The notes beneath the pieces were generated by a model. That model made no database searches. It was not told where the DNA came from and was given only the letters and a program-made list of their open reading frames with translations. Both the position numbers and the translations under genes were made by a program. A stretch of DNA of 64,000 bases from Lamellibrachia columna (taxonomy: Eukaryota; Annelida; Polychaeta; Sabellida; Siboglinidae): contig OY759266.1 of the NCBI GenBank assembly GCA_963662155.1, positions 3,148,139-3,212,138 on the forward strand, read 5' to 3'. This document shows, piece by piece, positions 33,836-48,390 of this stretch; the first letter of the stretch is position 1, and every line of letters begins with the position of its first letter.

Positions 33836-34652
33836 AACCCTGTATTCGCTCGCTGACGTTCTAAGTTTCACTGTTTTGTTTCATTCATTATTACCAGATT
33901 TAACCCACTAATGCGTGCGTGCGAGCGTGCGAGCGTACGTGGGCGTGTGTACAATATTAATGTCGTAGTCAATGTTCTTGGTCGTATGCGGTCATTTTCG
34001 GGGAGCATTAATTCCCCCACCAGCACCGTCAGCGTCTCGTTGATCACCGCCGCTTTATTCCCCCACCACATGCGCGGAAGTAAAACACTGATCTGACCCC
34101 TTCAGACTGTGTCCAGAAGTCACAGAAGCAGTGCCTTCAACGTCACGTCAGGCCGTTGCTTGGATACAAAGCCTAGACACGAACGTCTAAACTGTTGCCA
34201 TTCCATTCCGCTTGGCTGCCACGAATGCCCACGTAGTTGTTGGCTGTTGCAGCGTAGAAGCAATTCGGAAATGGGACTCCACAGTGATTAATCAGTGCCA
34301 ACATATTAATTCCCCATTGGAATCTCTCCTTTATCGCCCACCGGGTTTTCGTTATCTCCAATCAGCGCGCGATTCATCGCTCCGAGTCACCACAGCGCGA
34401 ACAAAAGTAACCTTTTTATAAATAACTCGCTATCGTCATCGCTGGCGCTATCTCCAAGCCTCGTGTTGGGTTACGTGTTGGGTTACGTGCCGCATCATTA
34501 GTTTTCTATTCTCACATTCGGCTGACAAAATCACTGTCTATCTACGTTATACGCTACATCACGCGTACTTGTACAAAGGCCGTTATCGTGATTTATTCCA
34601 TATAAGATGTAACGACTCGGTCCTTGTATGCACCTCTCTTTGCTTATTGTCA

Positions 34653-34688
<36 letters not shown>

Positions 34689-34691
34689 TGT
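34653..34691. repeat. (TGCG)n microsatellite
   Basis: About nine TGCG units. Confidence 0.92.
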
Positions 34692-34916
34692 GTATTGTAC
34701 GCATTTATCATGTGTAATTGTGAGTGTGCGTGCGTACATGCATCAAAACAATCTGCACTTCAATGAATACAACTTGCGAGTTGTGTACTTAGAATTCCTG
34801 TACCGTAATAATTCTTTAATATTTGCAATGTATTGTCGTAGCGCCTTGAGCCGATGGCACTGATCGGCCGATGACGTAAAACAGTTATAATCAGCAACAT
34901 TATCAGAGGCACTCAA

Positions 34917-35380
34917 CCTGTATTGTTATTATTATTACACTGACGTGTTCTCTCACACAGTCACTGTTATTATTATTACAATGACGTGTTCTCTCACACA
35001 GTCACTGTTATTATTATTACACTGACGTGTTCTCTCACACAGTCACTGTTATTATTATTACACTGACGTGTTCTCTCACACAGTCACTGTTATTATTATT
35101 ACACTGACGTGTTCTCTCACACAGTCACTGTTATTATTATTACACTGACGTGTTCTCTCACACAGTCACTGTTATTATTACAATGACGTGTTCTCTCACA
35201 CAGTCACTGTTATTATTATTACACTGACGTGTTCTCTCACACAGTCACTTAGTATTATTACACTAACGTGTTCTCTCACACAGTCACTGTTATTATTACA
35301 CTGACGTGTTCTCTCACACAGTCACTGTTATTATTATTACACTGACGTGTTCTCTCACACAGTCACTGTTATTATTACAC
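34917..35380. repeat. 41-bp minisatellite, about 12 copies
   Basis: Units contain ACACTGACGTGTTCTCTCAC then ACAGTCACTGTTATTATT. Length varies by three through loss of one ATT; ACACTG/ACAATG variants occur. Confidence 0.94.
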
Positions 35381-37406
35381 TCGGCACCATTATTAGCTCG
35401 GCGCTGTTACATTTAATCTATTGTGGGGACATCCAACAATAACCGTCAGCCAGTCGACCGCGGCCAAGCTTCAGGTGCTCGTGTTCATTCAGCGTGGCGC
35501 CCTCTGTCCGAAACCAACGAACTTCACAGTCGCGTGATACTTTCCCGAGCCAATTGATCCAGTCGCGATTACCCGGAAAACACACAAGAATGCCGGTTAG
35601 CAGCTGTGCATAATGATGGCACATGTTAATGTCATGTCACCGTTTCCTAGAAAATGCGTGCGATCAGCGTCAGTATAATTCCGTCCGTTGATTGATGAAA
35701 CCTTACAAATACACTGTCACGATCATCGAATACGTTTGTTTTGAGAAAACCGCGTACACATTTTGCTAGAATTAAGTTTTTAATGCTGTTGGTTTGAATA
35801 CATGCGCTATTTATTCCTCGTGGGTCTAGTGTAGAACACGAATAACGACCCAATTAGTTCTCATCTGTAGTAGCCATGTTTTCTGACGTCAGGTCGGACT
35901 CCATATTGGCAATTCGGAATAGGGATTCCACATTCGAATTGGCTATTCGATAGTGGAAAACTATTTCTTGACCTGAAAATTCATGTTATGACTACAGTTT
36001 TATAGACTGATAACAATCGTGTACGAAGTCGGGTTATCTGGCTGCATATTGACGTAAATGTCCTATTTATTGTGCAAACAGTTTCTTAAGTGTTGGATAA
36101 TCAGCTGTCTTGGTAGCACTGCAGTAAAGCAAGGGTACTATTGTTTAAAGACTCGGGGAATCAACCAACGTCATACATGCTTGTACGTTGTTAGACGCGA
36201 ATCCAAAACCGTGAGGGACAAATTTTTATTTTTTTTGCACTTTTCTTAAACTATTTGGCGCGTCTAACAAACTCCACATTTTCATAAGTGGCCCGTGTAT
36301 CTAACCATAGACGGGGTATCTAACCATAAATGGGGTGTCTATAAGGAAATTATATATTTAGTGGAATGTGCATGTCACGTGCGACCTGCTAAGTACAATA
36401 AACAAAGGAAAACAAGAGCCGGGTGATCCCAGACAGGTCGGTCCGACCCGGTTATGAGTCACTTTCCAAACAATAATCGCTTGCTAAATTATTCTTATTT
36501 TATTGTTATTTTAATAACAGCCCTGCACGGCTGCTTTTGTATCTACTGTAATAATGTCGTATTCTGCTTGCACTTAGAACACAACCAAACAGTTGCCAGA
36601 CCATAACAAAGGATTCGTGAACACATGATTTAACACAGTACATAGTTACAATGACAATCACAATAAAATGTTCGTCATCTGTGTCCGGATATACTGGAAC
36701 TGGAATATTCGACAGAAATAAATACATATTACGACTTTTTTTACCATAAAAACTGCCACGAGACTCTCACTAAGGCTTAAAGAATATGGCGCTGGTGTGA
36801 GAGCCACCTGCAGTGGTTGTTTTCCGTGCGCACCCACTGCCTACAACGTGTGTTTATTATTGTCACTGTTTATCAGAAGACAGGACATGGTGAACACTAA
36901 GTCTTGTAGCCTAAGTACATATGTAACAGTTCATGTTTGTGCAGGAATTTTTGTCAAGTGTTAGTAGGTATTGCTTGGTGTATGTAGAAAAGCCGTGCAG
37001 ACTATGCGTATAAATTTTATCCACAATGCATGGTGGCATTTTTCTAAGTAAAGCCGGTGAGTGGTATATAATATATGTTTTGGCTCTGGAAGTATGACTG
37101 TATGGAATAGCGGTTTGATGACCTTGCCTTGTGGGATAATCATGAAAAGCAACAGTTTGCAAAAATAGTGATTGAAAAAATATAGGAACGCGTTTATGAA
37201 TTTATGAAGCATTGACGCGTGAACATTTCTTAAATTTTGAGTAGGTTGAGAGATTTCATTACAGGTTCCGTGTGTGAGTTGTATTTACTATGGGAAATTA
37301 TTATGATTGCCCTTTTCTGTAGTTTGAAAAATATATTCGTATCAAAACCCCACAATAAAACGCTGTAGTGTGACACACGATTAAAGAATGAAATATATAT
37401 CTATAT

Positions 37407-37461
37407 TATATATATATATATATATATATGTACATGTATATAATTATATATATATATGCAT

Positions 37462-37494
<33 letters not shown>

Positions 37495-37499
37495 GCATA

Positions 37500-37587
<88 letters not shown>
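37407..37587. repeat. Interrupted (TA)n microsatellite
   Basis: TA blocks broken by GTACATG, TTATATGCATATG and ATTATATA bridges. Confidence 0.93.
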
Positions 37588-37593
<6 letters not shown>

Positions 37594-38582
37594 TATTTAT
37601 GTATATATAATATTATGTGTGCATGCGAACACGTGTTCTTGTGTATAATTTTGTTCTTGTATAATTCGTTTTCACCATTCTTATTCAAGAATGTACATTG
37701 TTTCTTGTACAACTGCATCCAAATAACACGACTGTTTTTGTACCGCAACATCAGCTCACAGGTACCGTGGCAGTGAGCTTTGCTGCTCTGAATCATATTT
37801 TCATTTGTTGATTAATCACGTTCGAATGAGATACGATAATCCAATCTCGTATAGAAACATCTACCCAACTCTGGCGGAGATATGCACGAAATCATTGCCA
37901 TCCGACGACACTGCAATCCTGGCCCACATCATATATGTAGAGTCATAGATATATTATAATGATACGAAACGAAATTCGAAGCATAATGTTGTATGGAGTG
38001 TGCTTATGTGCGCGTGAGAGCATGCACGAGTGCATGTTTAAGTGCTAAGCCTAACGCAGAGGGCAGTGTTGATTATGTTTTGAGCGCACGATTTTACCTA
38101 AATGCAAGCAAGCGTCAGAAACCGTCCAGTTATATAAATATAATAATACAGTATTATAGTTGTATAGACAGACGGTATTCTGACGCATGCATGCATGCAT
38201 TTCTGTGAAGTCGTGGGTCCGACACACAATCAGCAAGGCCCACAGTATGTTATTACGCTGTCGTCGATACATTCGCCCATCTTTCAGCGGTAACGTGACG
38301 TATTCAGCCCGTATGTTAATATCAGTCGCTTGACCAACGCGACGCCGCTGAGCATTTAACGGTCAAGCGTCCGGTACCGCTCATGCAGCCCGACATCTTA
38401 CTGCGACGACGATGATGTATGGGTTAATGATTCGGGGCGGACACCCATCAAACCTAGTTCCCACGGTCAAGCCCTAGAGTTTAATCACCCCGCTCTATCG
38501 ACTACAAGGCACGGTGATTTAAACGTCCGGATCCGGTGACCGATTGTGTCCGGACGCCGGGAAGAGTCGGCGTGACAATGCC

Positions 38583-38649
38583 TTCGTGCATACTGAGGAG
38601 ACTGTTCGTGCATACTGAGGAGACTGTTCGTGCATACTGAGGAGACTGT
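38583..38649. repeat. 22-bp tandem array, 3 copies
   Basis: Three copies of CGTGCATACTGAGGAGACTG plus TT. Confidence 0.93.
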
Positions 38650-38968
38650 TACGGAGGCAGGTGTTTATGTTAGACTTAGAGGCCGTTCAACATTTACTTG
38701 TTCGTACAAAGCGTACTACGGGGGGGGGGGGGTCAAAACCCGCGTGCCAATTTTTTATGTCGGTGGCATGCAGCGCCGGCGTGAACTGTTACAGAACTAT
38801 ACCATTGTTTTAAATTGAATAACCGTTCACGACGCGACGCTGTAAATACGGCCCGGCATCTTGGAAATGTACAACTTGGTGGAAAACAATTATCGTTATG
38901 ACACCATGGAGTTCTTAGAAAACACAAAGCTTTAACATAATTATTTTATATGAATGTGATCTAACAAT

Positions 38969-39225
<257 letters not shown>

Positions 39226-41289
39226 TCTATAATAATATTATTTATAGATTTAAACATCAACGCACCTGAATCGCGAAGACTAAATGAACTGCGCCAGCGG
39301 CTTTAAGTGTGCTACATTGAAACAAAGTTATCCGGAGTTTCACTAATTTTAATATACAGAAATATCTAGCGAAAAATAATGAATGTGGTGATGAATTTTA
39401 CTACCGACAAAAGTATATCGTGAAATGCTACATTCTAAACATTAATGGTTAATATATTTTTTACCGAAAATTGCATTTACTCGTGTACGCTTCGTTGAAA
39501 TATAAAATGTGTTGATCGCAGACGTTCCACGTCATGTTACCATGACCAGCAATCACAGGACGTCCGTAATGATGCGCCTCCCGCAGTTGGGATGAAAGGG
39601 AACTGGCGACTCCTCCGTTTCCAGGAGGGACCTCTGAGGAGCGGCCAAGTAACAGCAACGGCGACAACGGGTGTGGCTTCCCGGGACGCGCGTAAGATTG
39701 GTGTATTCACCCGGGGTGTTAGCTGCAAACCTCGACACCCAACAAAGAAGGTATTGTAGTTGTTCTGCCGTAATTAATTGAATTAATTCAACTAGCAAAG
39801 GTAAAGGAATTAGCGACCACGCTTTGTAAATTAGGCCTCAAGCACACGCTTAGCATAATGAGAGACGGCGGCTGAGTTAAAGTCTCAAAGTATAATATAT
39901 TTTTTTTAATAATTATACATTTATATACTAAATTAAATATTACATGTACGTTATACTTAATTAAGTATTACGATGTTCATGTAGTTTATTTTGCAGTAAT
40001 CGTGTCCTATACTAAATACTAATGGAGTGTGTCCAACGCCCAAAATCTTACATTACTGGAAAATATTCTTGCGCCGTGAATGCTCATTTATTCTGTTGTA
40101 AAACATACGCGGTATCCGACAGACGACATCAAATGGTCTCATGATTAATTTTGGTCACTTCATTATTTCGTCGTCGTTCAATGTAAGTTGTCATCGTTGT
40201 TTCCTGTTCGTAAAGACAGCGCCACCATCCACGAGTAGCTATCTATGTAGCTTAGATAACACGTCAGCTACTCGGGGGGAAATTGTTCCACAAAATAAAT
40301 GATATTTAGTTGGTACACTAAATGTAACTGATACACTAAGTGTAACTGCGGTATGGCGTACATATTCAAAGTGTTTGGAGTGTTACAAAGTGTTAATAAA
40401 CGACAGGTAGTGCATTTACGATATGTATGTGTTGCTAAATCAACTGAAATTAGTTCACGAGCAAAAATCGCCCACAATTTTAGCTGACGGTGTTACATGA
40501 TGCGACCACCGAAGTCATTTCGATTCATCGGGTGTTATGATGTATTTACCAGGGATGATAGTGAAACATACTTTATGGTCCCCCAAGGATGCACTTGCCG
40601 TAGGACACTTCCTCTCTTGCACCAAGTAATTGTCAGGAATACGAGTTTACGAATAAATAAAAAAATTACAAATGCATGTTTTGTACCTGTGCTTTTAGTC
40701 AATTGTTTTTATTGCAAAAGAAATAAATTATCGTTATTAAATACAATTTGTCAGTTTTTGGCTCACCGAGCCTCGAACACGATTAGTGTACCATTTTGGA
40801 CACTTGGTTTGCGTCACCGTGCGTACTGCTTTCAAGAGCAAACAATGTTATTAAATAAACGCTTAACATATTTTATCAACATAATGTAACATGTACTGCT
40901 AAACCTGCATATAAAACTTAGATACTTAATCAAATGTGTAGCCTTAAAAAATAAATATACCTACACGGACGCATGCGTCTAAGTTACAAATCGTAAATTT
41001 TTTTTTATCTAGCGTTGCTTTATTGTTTACGGTCCTGACACGCTCACAAGAGGGTAACGATAAGCTATCAGAATATGCGATCAATGTCCCTTTATCGGGC
41101 CTATTTATAGCAGCCTTTTAGGCCCTCGTCGACTGCCCGTCCAAAAACCGGACGCGCCAGAGGCAAAGCCTATTTGTTGGCATTTTATAAGGCGGATCCC
41201 GTACGAGGAATCATTGGTTTAGCGATGGTAATTCACATGAGCCAGGTCGTTCTTCGTTAAATGTTGGATATTTTATAGTTTATATGCCC

Positions 41290-41425
41290 GATAACTGTTC
41301 ACATCAAAAGTGGATGGCTGCCTTTATTGATAATGCAACTTACACTGATACACCTATCACTAATCGGACATACACAATCCGAAAACATCTCACAATTATT
41401 TTAATTTAGTTTCCCATTTTCATAC
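41290..41425. repeat. Dispersed repeat family Y, copy 2
   Basis: Counterpart of 12800-12952, with conserved GATACACCTA, ACAATCCGAAAA and TTTTAATTTAGTTTC. Confidence 0.65.
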
Positions 41426-41884
41426 TAGCAACATACATACATACATATGTTTAATTAAAATCTATATTACATCTTGTAAATGAGTATTTGAATTACGTAT
41501 CTTAACAACAGTCTCGCAGCAGCGTGATCATGTTGAATCATCCAGTGACATCTAAGTAAAATGCTCGTCTCTGAATGATAATTGATAAAACAAAGTATAC
41601 AATCTGCCAATGTGGATGTTTAGCAGTGAAAGGAGCACGCAAATGGCTAAAATACAACAGTTTTGAAAGGAAAGAAAGCGAGCTACTGTTCGTCAGTATA
41701 CTTTTGTCATTTCGGAAGTGAATGCATGGTCGCTAAATTGGGTCATTAAATTCAGAAACTATCACCAATAATAACTGCACTTCACGGTGAATTGTTAAAA
41801 CACGATATACAAGTATTTTAGATCAACTAAGCAATATTTATAGCGATGACATTGCCATGATTTTTTATATGTGTGTATAGATAC

Positions 41885-41985
41885 ATCGATATAACAATAG
41901 TCGATATGACGACGCAGCACTATCGATATATTAAACAATCGACAGTTATCGTCAATAGTACACCGACCTATCGATAGCTACACTT
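41885..41985. repeat. CGATA-rich dispersed repeat, copy 1
   Basis: Contains TATCGATA palindromes and TTATCGTCAATAGTACACCG, matching the units at 45710-45955. Confidence 0.65.
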
Positions 41986-42364
41986 GTTGACACACACAAG
42001 CGCGCTAATTATTTGACTGTAATACCGTTCGTTGAGTTCTTTATTCAAGTTTATACGGTTTTTTTATACGATCTTTGCTTATTTACGACCGTAACATGAA
42101 CGTTCGTCGGTCGTGTAAACAAGAGATGAGCAGCGGTCACAGTGGGTGTAACAAAGTCTAACTATTATCGAGCTAGCGTGTGTTTGTATGTTTGTTCACG
42201 TTTTCCTCCTAGACGGCTTGCACCTCGGGCGCCAAACGTTCAGGGATTAATCTACGACCCCACGAATGAACGCGTTTATTTGTTCGAAACACACGGTATA
42301 TGAAGGGTTCGTTAACTTCCAACAATCGCAGAAACCAGGTGCGCGCGCTGCGAATACTTCGGTA

Positions 42365-42406
42365 CGTAAACCGTTTGAGACTACGTAGCGCCATCTGGCG
42401 GTTTAC
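42365..42406. promoter_or_regulatory. CTCF-like motif inside a short inverted repeat
   Basis: TAGCGCCATCTGGCGG (reverse CCGCCAGATGGCGCTA) fits the known CTCF consensus well. GTAAACCG and CGGTTTAC flank it as an 8-bp inverted repeat. Motif-only evidence. Confidence 0.35.
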
Positions 42407-42924
42407 ATTAATAATAGCAGAAAGTACGCACCCATACACAATAAAAAGATATCCTACTATAAAAAGATATTCTACTATTCTACAACCAACACAAGTACCC
42501 ATGGATCTAAATTCACGCGACCTTCAACATTTTGAACATGCAACGAGTGTTGCATCATGTGCGTGACGCGGCTGTTTCTGGTAATAAGTTCGAGTATATT
42601 GATGGCATATTGGCCTGAGCCATTTGGTAAACATTGCTATCATGGCTGTCACGTATGAACTTCCAAGTTATCCCGTTCTGGGGACGGGCATTTTTGCTAC
42701 TAATATAAACTAATAATAATAATGACGTTTAGACAGCGCCAGTATCCGCCTAACCGTTGAGCTCGTAGCAACTTGCTCCGTTATCACGACTGGCTGTTCT
42801 GTATTCATTTTCACAGACAACGATAAATGAATGGAACAAATTATCTATTGGTTGTGCCAACGCTGACTTTGTGAATATGTTTAAAAATAAAACTAACATA
42901 TGTTAGATAAGGACACATCACAAT

Positions 42925-43025
42925 AGATCGTTGGACTCTCGGTAAGCCAATGCCTTCCTCGTCCACTTGCCGCCTGGAGCATGTTGTCTTGGGTGGCAAT
43001 CTTGTTACATCTTGTTAAAGTTCGC
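42925..43025. repeat. Dispersed repeat family X, copy 3
   Basis: Has CCTTCCTCGTCCACTTG, GTTGTCTTGGGTGGCAATCT and TGTTACATCTTGTTA in the same order as copies 1 and 2. Confidence 0.5.
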
Positions 43026-43379
43026 CATTATGAAAGAAACACTGCACACAACAATGTTCTCCGTGTAACAGTGCGCGATGGATAAACATGGAGAACGCCA
43101 GCAATTTCGAAATGGTGATGAACAAAGCTGCGAACCATAAAGTCTAAACGTAAAACATGTAAACATAAAGCCATATTAGTACTTAAACTATCGCAATACC
43201 GTCGTAAAGACATCACACAAGTAAAGATACCGGAATAGTCAGCCTTATTTATTTAATGTTGCTAGATGAACAAACTAAGGAGTAAACATGTCTGTCTAAC
43301 GTATAACATGTCTGTCTAACGTATCACCCAGCCACGATTTTGCCACGATTTCAATGCATGGGGAAAATAACGACACACT

Positions 43380-43933
<554 letters not shown>

Positions 43934-44068
43934 CATGCACACACGCATAAACTAAAAGAATGTCAAAAACACATCACAGTTAATAGTGGGTTTTTCGTGA
44001 AAGTGAGCTTTTGTATAAATTATTGGGTGTATCATATGTAGACAAAATTAAATATATTAACTGTAATA

Positions 44069-44405
44069 GGGCGCGTACAACAGATATAGCACGTGAATGG
44101 TTATTTGTGCGAGGGCGCGTATAACAGTGATAGCACGTGGATGGTTACTTGTGCGAGGGCGCGTATAACAGTGATAGCACGTGTGTGGTTATTTGTGCGA
44201 GGGCGCGTATAACAGTGATAGCACGTGGATGGTTACTTGGGCGAGGGCGCGTACAACAGTGATAGCACGTGGATGGTTACTTGTGCGAGGACGCGTACAA
44301 CAGTGATAGCACGTGGATGGTTACTTGTGCGAGGACGCGTACAACAGTGATGGCACGTGGATGGTTACTTGGGCGAGGGCGCGTACAACAGTGATAGCAC
44401 GTGGG
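44069..44405. repeat. 44-bp minisatellite, about 8 copies
   Basis: Units contain AACAGTGATAGCACGTGGAT then GGTTACTTGTGCGAGG; each has a CACGTG E-box. Variants include GTATAAC/GTACAAC and TGTGCG/TGGGCG. Confidence 0.94.
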
Positions 44406-44653
44406 TCGTTGCGTTCACAAGAACAACGAATCGATGCACTACTATTTATAAACGATTTATTGACGGTACGATGCTTTGTTTCGCAGGTGTTGAATTATAA
44501 TGCATTATACAAACAACACGTACAAGGTCATAAACAATTACAACTTCTCAACACGACCTGACTTATAATAATGATGATAATAATAGTAGTATCGTTGGTC
44601 TAAATCGACAATTACAGCTGCCGAGATTTCGCAATAAACAAAATCTCTATATC

Positions 44654-44725
44654 TTCTTAGACCGCCATTGGGTGACTTCTTAGGCCGCCATTGGGTGACT
44701 TCTTAGGCCGCCATTGGGTGACTTC
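44654..44725. repeat. 23-bp tandem array, 3 copies
   Basis: TTAGGCCGCCATTGGGTGAC plus TTC, three times. Confidence 0.92.
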
Positions 44726-45709
44726 AATCAACTCCCAGATACGGGCGCTGCGCGTGTCTTTGACCCAGAAACACCAGAAATGTTTCTTCCTGTCTCCAGT
44801 TCTCCCGGCGCAGGCCCAGCTTTCACCGCTTGTCGAAACCCATTACTCCCTGGAGTCGGTTGTCCGGACGCACGAATACTCCGAATGTCTTCACAGCCTC
44901 TCTATCCGGTTGGCGGAATTTCGAAAATAAGTGTATCAGCAGCTAAGCCTTGCAACCCCTCCGGATTTCTTCTGTGTCGGTCGCAAGAAGAGGACAGATA
45001 ATTGTGTCCAGACATGTACCCCAGACCTGTCTATATACCTACGCTACATTGAGCTTGCTTAAAACACCACATTTTTCCATACACAAAGCTGTCAATGCAC
45101 ACGTTTCATTTACTGCATTCAAAAATGTTTCTGTGCCATTGTGCTAAGCTTACGCACACGGTCTACAGCAAACACGGCCGCGGCAACAACGCAGCGTTGC
45201 TCCATAAGATAGGCTAATTGACGCCGTTTAGCCGACGGCACATCGCTGTTGTTGACCTGTGTCGAGCCCGCGTGTCGGCTCACCTTACCCGGCCTCGCCC
45301 GACGCCTGGTCGAGCCACGCAGGAGCAGGTCTAACTATACGTTCCGGACCAGGGTTCTCGTAAGGGTTCTCGTAAGGGCACATACCTCATTTCAGTTTCC
45401 AATTGGTGGCCATGCTAACGTTTTGCATGACTGTAAGACAATTTTACCATCGAAAATGACAAAACTTCATTGTCATCCCCTGGTGCTGTGTTAGCAAACT
45501 GTGTTGAACAAGTTTGGCCAAAATCACACACTTCCAGCTCTTTTAATGTTACAAACATACCGGCAAAATTGGCAGTTTTTGCAAAATACTAATACGCCTA
45601 CCGGTGTTTCGGGAATGTCACCGCCAAAATATTAATACGAGTGCTCATTTATTGCATGTAGGCCTATATGTAACGACATGGTAACAATACATCAAACTAA
45701 CTGCGCATC

Positions 45710-45955
45710 GCAATAGTCGGTGTGACGATGCAATGCTATTGATGTAAATTTAACTATCGATAGCTATCGTCAATAGTACACTGAACTATCGATAGTAAAT
45801 TTAACTATCAACAGCTATCGTCAGTAGTACACTGAACTATAGATAGTAAATTTAACTATCGACAGCTATCGTCAATAGTACACTGAACTATCGACAGTAA
45901 ATTTAACTATCGACAGCTATCGTCAATAGTACACTGAACTATAGATAGTAACGAC
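45710..45955. repeat. CGATA-rich repeat, tandem copies of about 51 bp
   Basis: Four tandem copies with TTTAACTATCGACAGCTATC and GTCAATAGTACACTGAACTA. Preceded by GTCGGTGTGACGATGCAATG, matching GTCGATATGACGACGCAGCA of the single copy at 41885. Confidence 0.8.
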
Positions 45956-46589
45956 AGATAAATTAGCAGCGCTACTTGCGTCACTATAAACAAGTTAGTA
46001 AACATGCTTGCACATAAACGCTTCGTCTACTCGGGAAAATGCTGTCCATGGACCGCGACGCCTTAACTAATAATAAAGGAGTTCCCTGGAAATATATTTG
46101 CTCTCAATAATGCAATTCATATTTAAGTAATGCATGGAAAAAATAGCCATTGACAGACGAGCCAGTGACAAACAGCTACACGCTTGGAACAACAACTACA
46201 TCTACTTCGACGATGTCCTGTTTTCAGATCGAATTTAGCCTTACACGAATGGACTAAAATTAATATAATGTCTGCAAATAGTGTATTAACACCGTGTGGT
46301 CGGTGCGCGGATCTACACGCGCTCGTATTGTCCCTGCTTACAAGAGCTACAGTCAATACTCTTGGTTGTTGAACTTTGTGTAGGCCTAGTAATGGACGTC
46401 TATGCCAGTCAGATTTCAAATCGTATTCAGAAACTGTTAAGACTAATAAGTGTTTATAGAGATACAACGAAAGAACGTTTGAAATCACAGAACACATTCC
46501 ACAACCCAATTTGAAACCCCGGCGCTGACAGGGAGTCTGTGACGCGTATTAATCAAAGGGAGATACTTCAATGCACGTGTATTGCAGTT

Positions 46590-46775
46590 CGTGGCTCTGG
46601 GTTCGTGCCTCTAGGTTCATGGTACTGGTTCGTGGCTTTGGGTTCGTGCCTCTAGGTTCATGGCACTGGTTCGTGGCTCTGGGTTCGTGCCTCTAGGTTC
46701 ATGGTACTGGTTCGTGGCTTTGGGTTCGTGCTTCTAGGTTCATGGTACTGTTTCGTGCCTCTAGGTCCGTAGTTC
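46590..46775. repeat. About 42-bp tandem array (GGTTCGTGGCT / GGTTCATGGTACT)
   Basis: Four diverged copies of GGTTCGTGCCTCTAGGTTCA plus TGGTACT; itself built of GGTTCRTG sub-units. Confidence 0.85.
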
Positions 46776-47255
46776 TTGGTTGGGAGCCCTGGCTAGGTGC
46801 GATGAGACTTGGTACAATATATACACGTTGGATCTTTGTATATGGGTAATTATCGTTAGATATAGACCATACAAGTGTATTCGTTCAAATGAGGCTGTAT
46901 TGTTATTGAACACGCGCATGATCGCAACCGACACGGCATAAAACGTTGAGATCGTCTACATCCAATTAACGAAATATCTTCAAGTGCTAAAATCGAGTTT
47001 CCCCAATTCCAACAAGAGACAATTACAATCGGCGTGTGTTCCCAGGGAGTTAGAAAAGCCCTGACATGACATTACCTAACTGAACACTTCAGAAAATAAC
47101 TTAATACTTTAGAATAAAATAACTTCATTTGTGATTCATTTCCCGACATATTAGGACGGTTAACTGTCATGTTCCATGTTATTACAGTTACGACTACTAG
47201 ATAAGATCAATAGTGCACAGCTGGTTCAGTTAAACCAAGCATACAGGTCACGACG

Positions 47256-47470
47256 CGACTGGTCTACGACAAGTGTCTGAGTCGCCGACGTGTCGCCGAC
47301 GAGTTTGTCGTGACGTGTATACACTCTCACGACTCGATGCTGCTGTCGAAGACAATCTTTATCCAGTCTTTGTCACGTCGTGAAATGTCGGAGACAAATC
47401 GTCGTGGACGCGTCGTGTCGTGACGTGTATGCCGGTACGGTCACGTCGGCGACTCGTCTGCGACAGGTTT
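47256..47470. repeat. Imperfect inverted repeat, about 210 bp
   Basis: GAGTCGCCGACGTG near 47279 faces CACGTCGGCGACTC near 47443; GTCGTGACGTGTAT occurs twice inside as direct repeats. This may be a foldback or MITE-type element. Confidence 0.45.
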
Positions 47471-48107
47471 TCTGCCTCCTGAAATGTCTCGAGGCCCTTG
47501 GCCAATCGGGAGGAAAGTTATCGCTACACGTTCGGCAGGTGATAGGTTGCCCTCGTTCTACCTTGTGTCTATGCCTGGGGAAGTGAAAGATCACACACTC
47601 AGGGAAATGGGGAAAAAACTGTCGTGGAAACGGGGGTTTGGCAGAACAAAGTTCAATATATTTTTACTCAGTTAGACCCATTAATTTTACTCGGTTAGTT
47701 TGGGCAGACTAAAATTACACTAAGCACATAAAAACATATCGACAGCAGTATCTCATCAATGCACCGAGTTCTTGTCAGTTTACATATCGGCTACAGATCG
47801 GTGTGGTATTCCAATGTTACATTAGCTTTCTCTTATGCGTTTAGAAAGTTTACGTGTCTCGTCACGCAGACAGTTATTACGGAGATTGTGTCACTGTTGT
47901 TGTCTGTGTATTCTGTTCTAAACTGCAACTTGTCAAAACGGGTACTGTTTTATATAGCTTAATACAATGAAACCTGAAACGGGCTACAGAGAGATCACCT
48001 CAAGTGTCTGTCACAAGTGTCTGTCACAGGTGTCTGTCACAAGTGTCCGTCGTAAGCAGCGACTGCCGCAAACAAAACAGAGCAAATGCCTGATGCATCT
48101 ATATGGT

Positions 48108-48156
48108 TAGTGAGTGAGTGAGTGAGTGAGTGAGTGAGTGAGTGAGTGAGTGAGTG

Positions 48157-48232
<76 letters not shown>
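48108..48232. repeat. (GTGA)n to (GTTA)n compound microsatellite
   Basis: About 12 units of GTGA switch abruptly to about 18 units of GTTA. Confidence 0.95.
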
Positions 48233-48233
<1 letters not shown>

Positions 48234-48328
48234 TATAGTGTTCATGTGCTTAACACCTGTTCTGCTTATGTGTTCAGTTGCAGGTGTTCAAGTGTTCAAA
48301 CCGAGTTTCACTGATGACAGCACTTGAC

Positions 48329-48390
48329 ACTTATGACGACATGACACTTATGACGACATGACACTTATGACGACATGACACTTATGACGA
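48329..48390. repeat. 17-bp tandem array (ACACTTATGACGACATG), about 4 copies
   Basis: Near-perfect copies; the last ends GACGACTC. Confidence 0.92.

Noticed and set aside
33868..34096. Minus-strand ORF beginning MWWGNKAAVINETL as the missing first exon
   Set aside because: No donor in the phase required by exon 1 was convincing and no family N-terminal block is present.
35418..35624. Minus-strand ORF with WINWLGKVSRDCEVRWFRTE
   Set aside because: Looks somewhat protein-like but is only 68 codons, has no recognisable motif, and no supporting splice sites were identified.
44714..45001. MGDFNQL start as a LINE endonuclease (GDFN motif)
   Set aside because: The following residues match no endonuclease or RT block, and the start lies in a 23-bp tandem array; the motif is chance.
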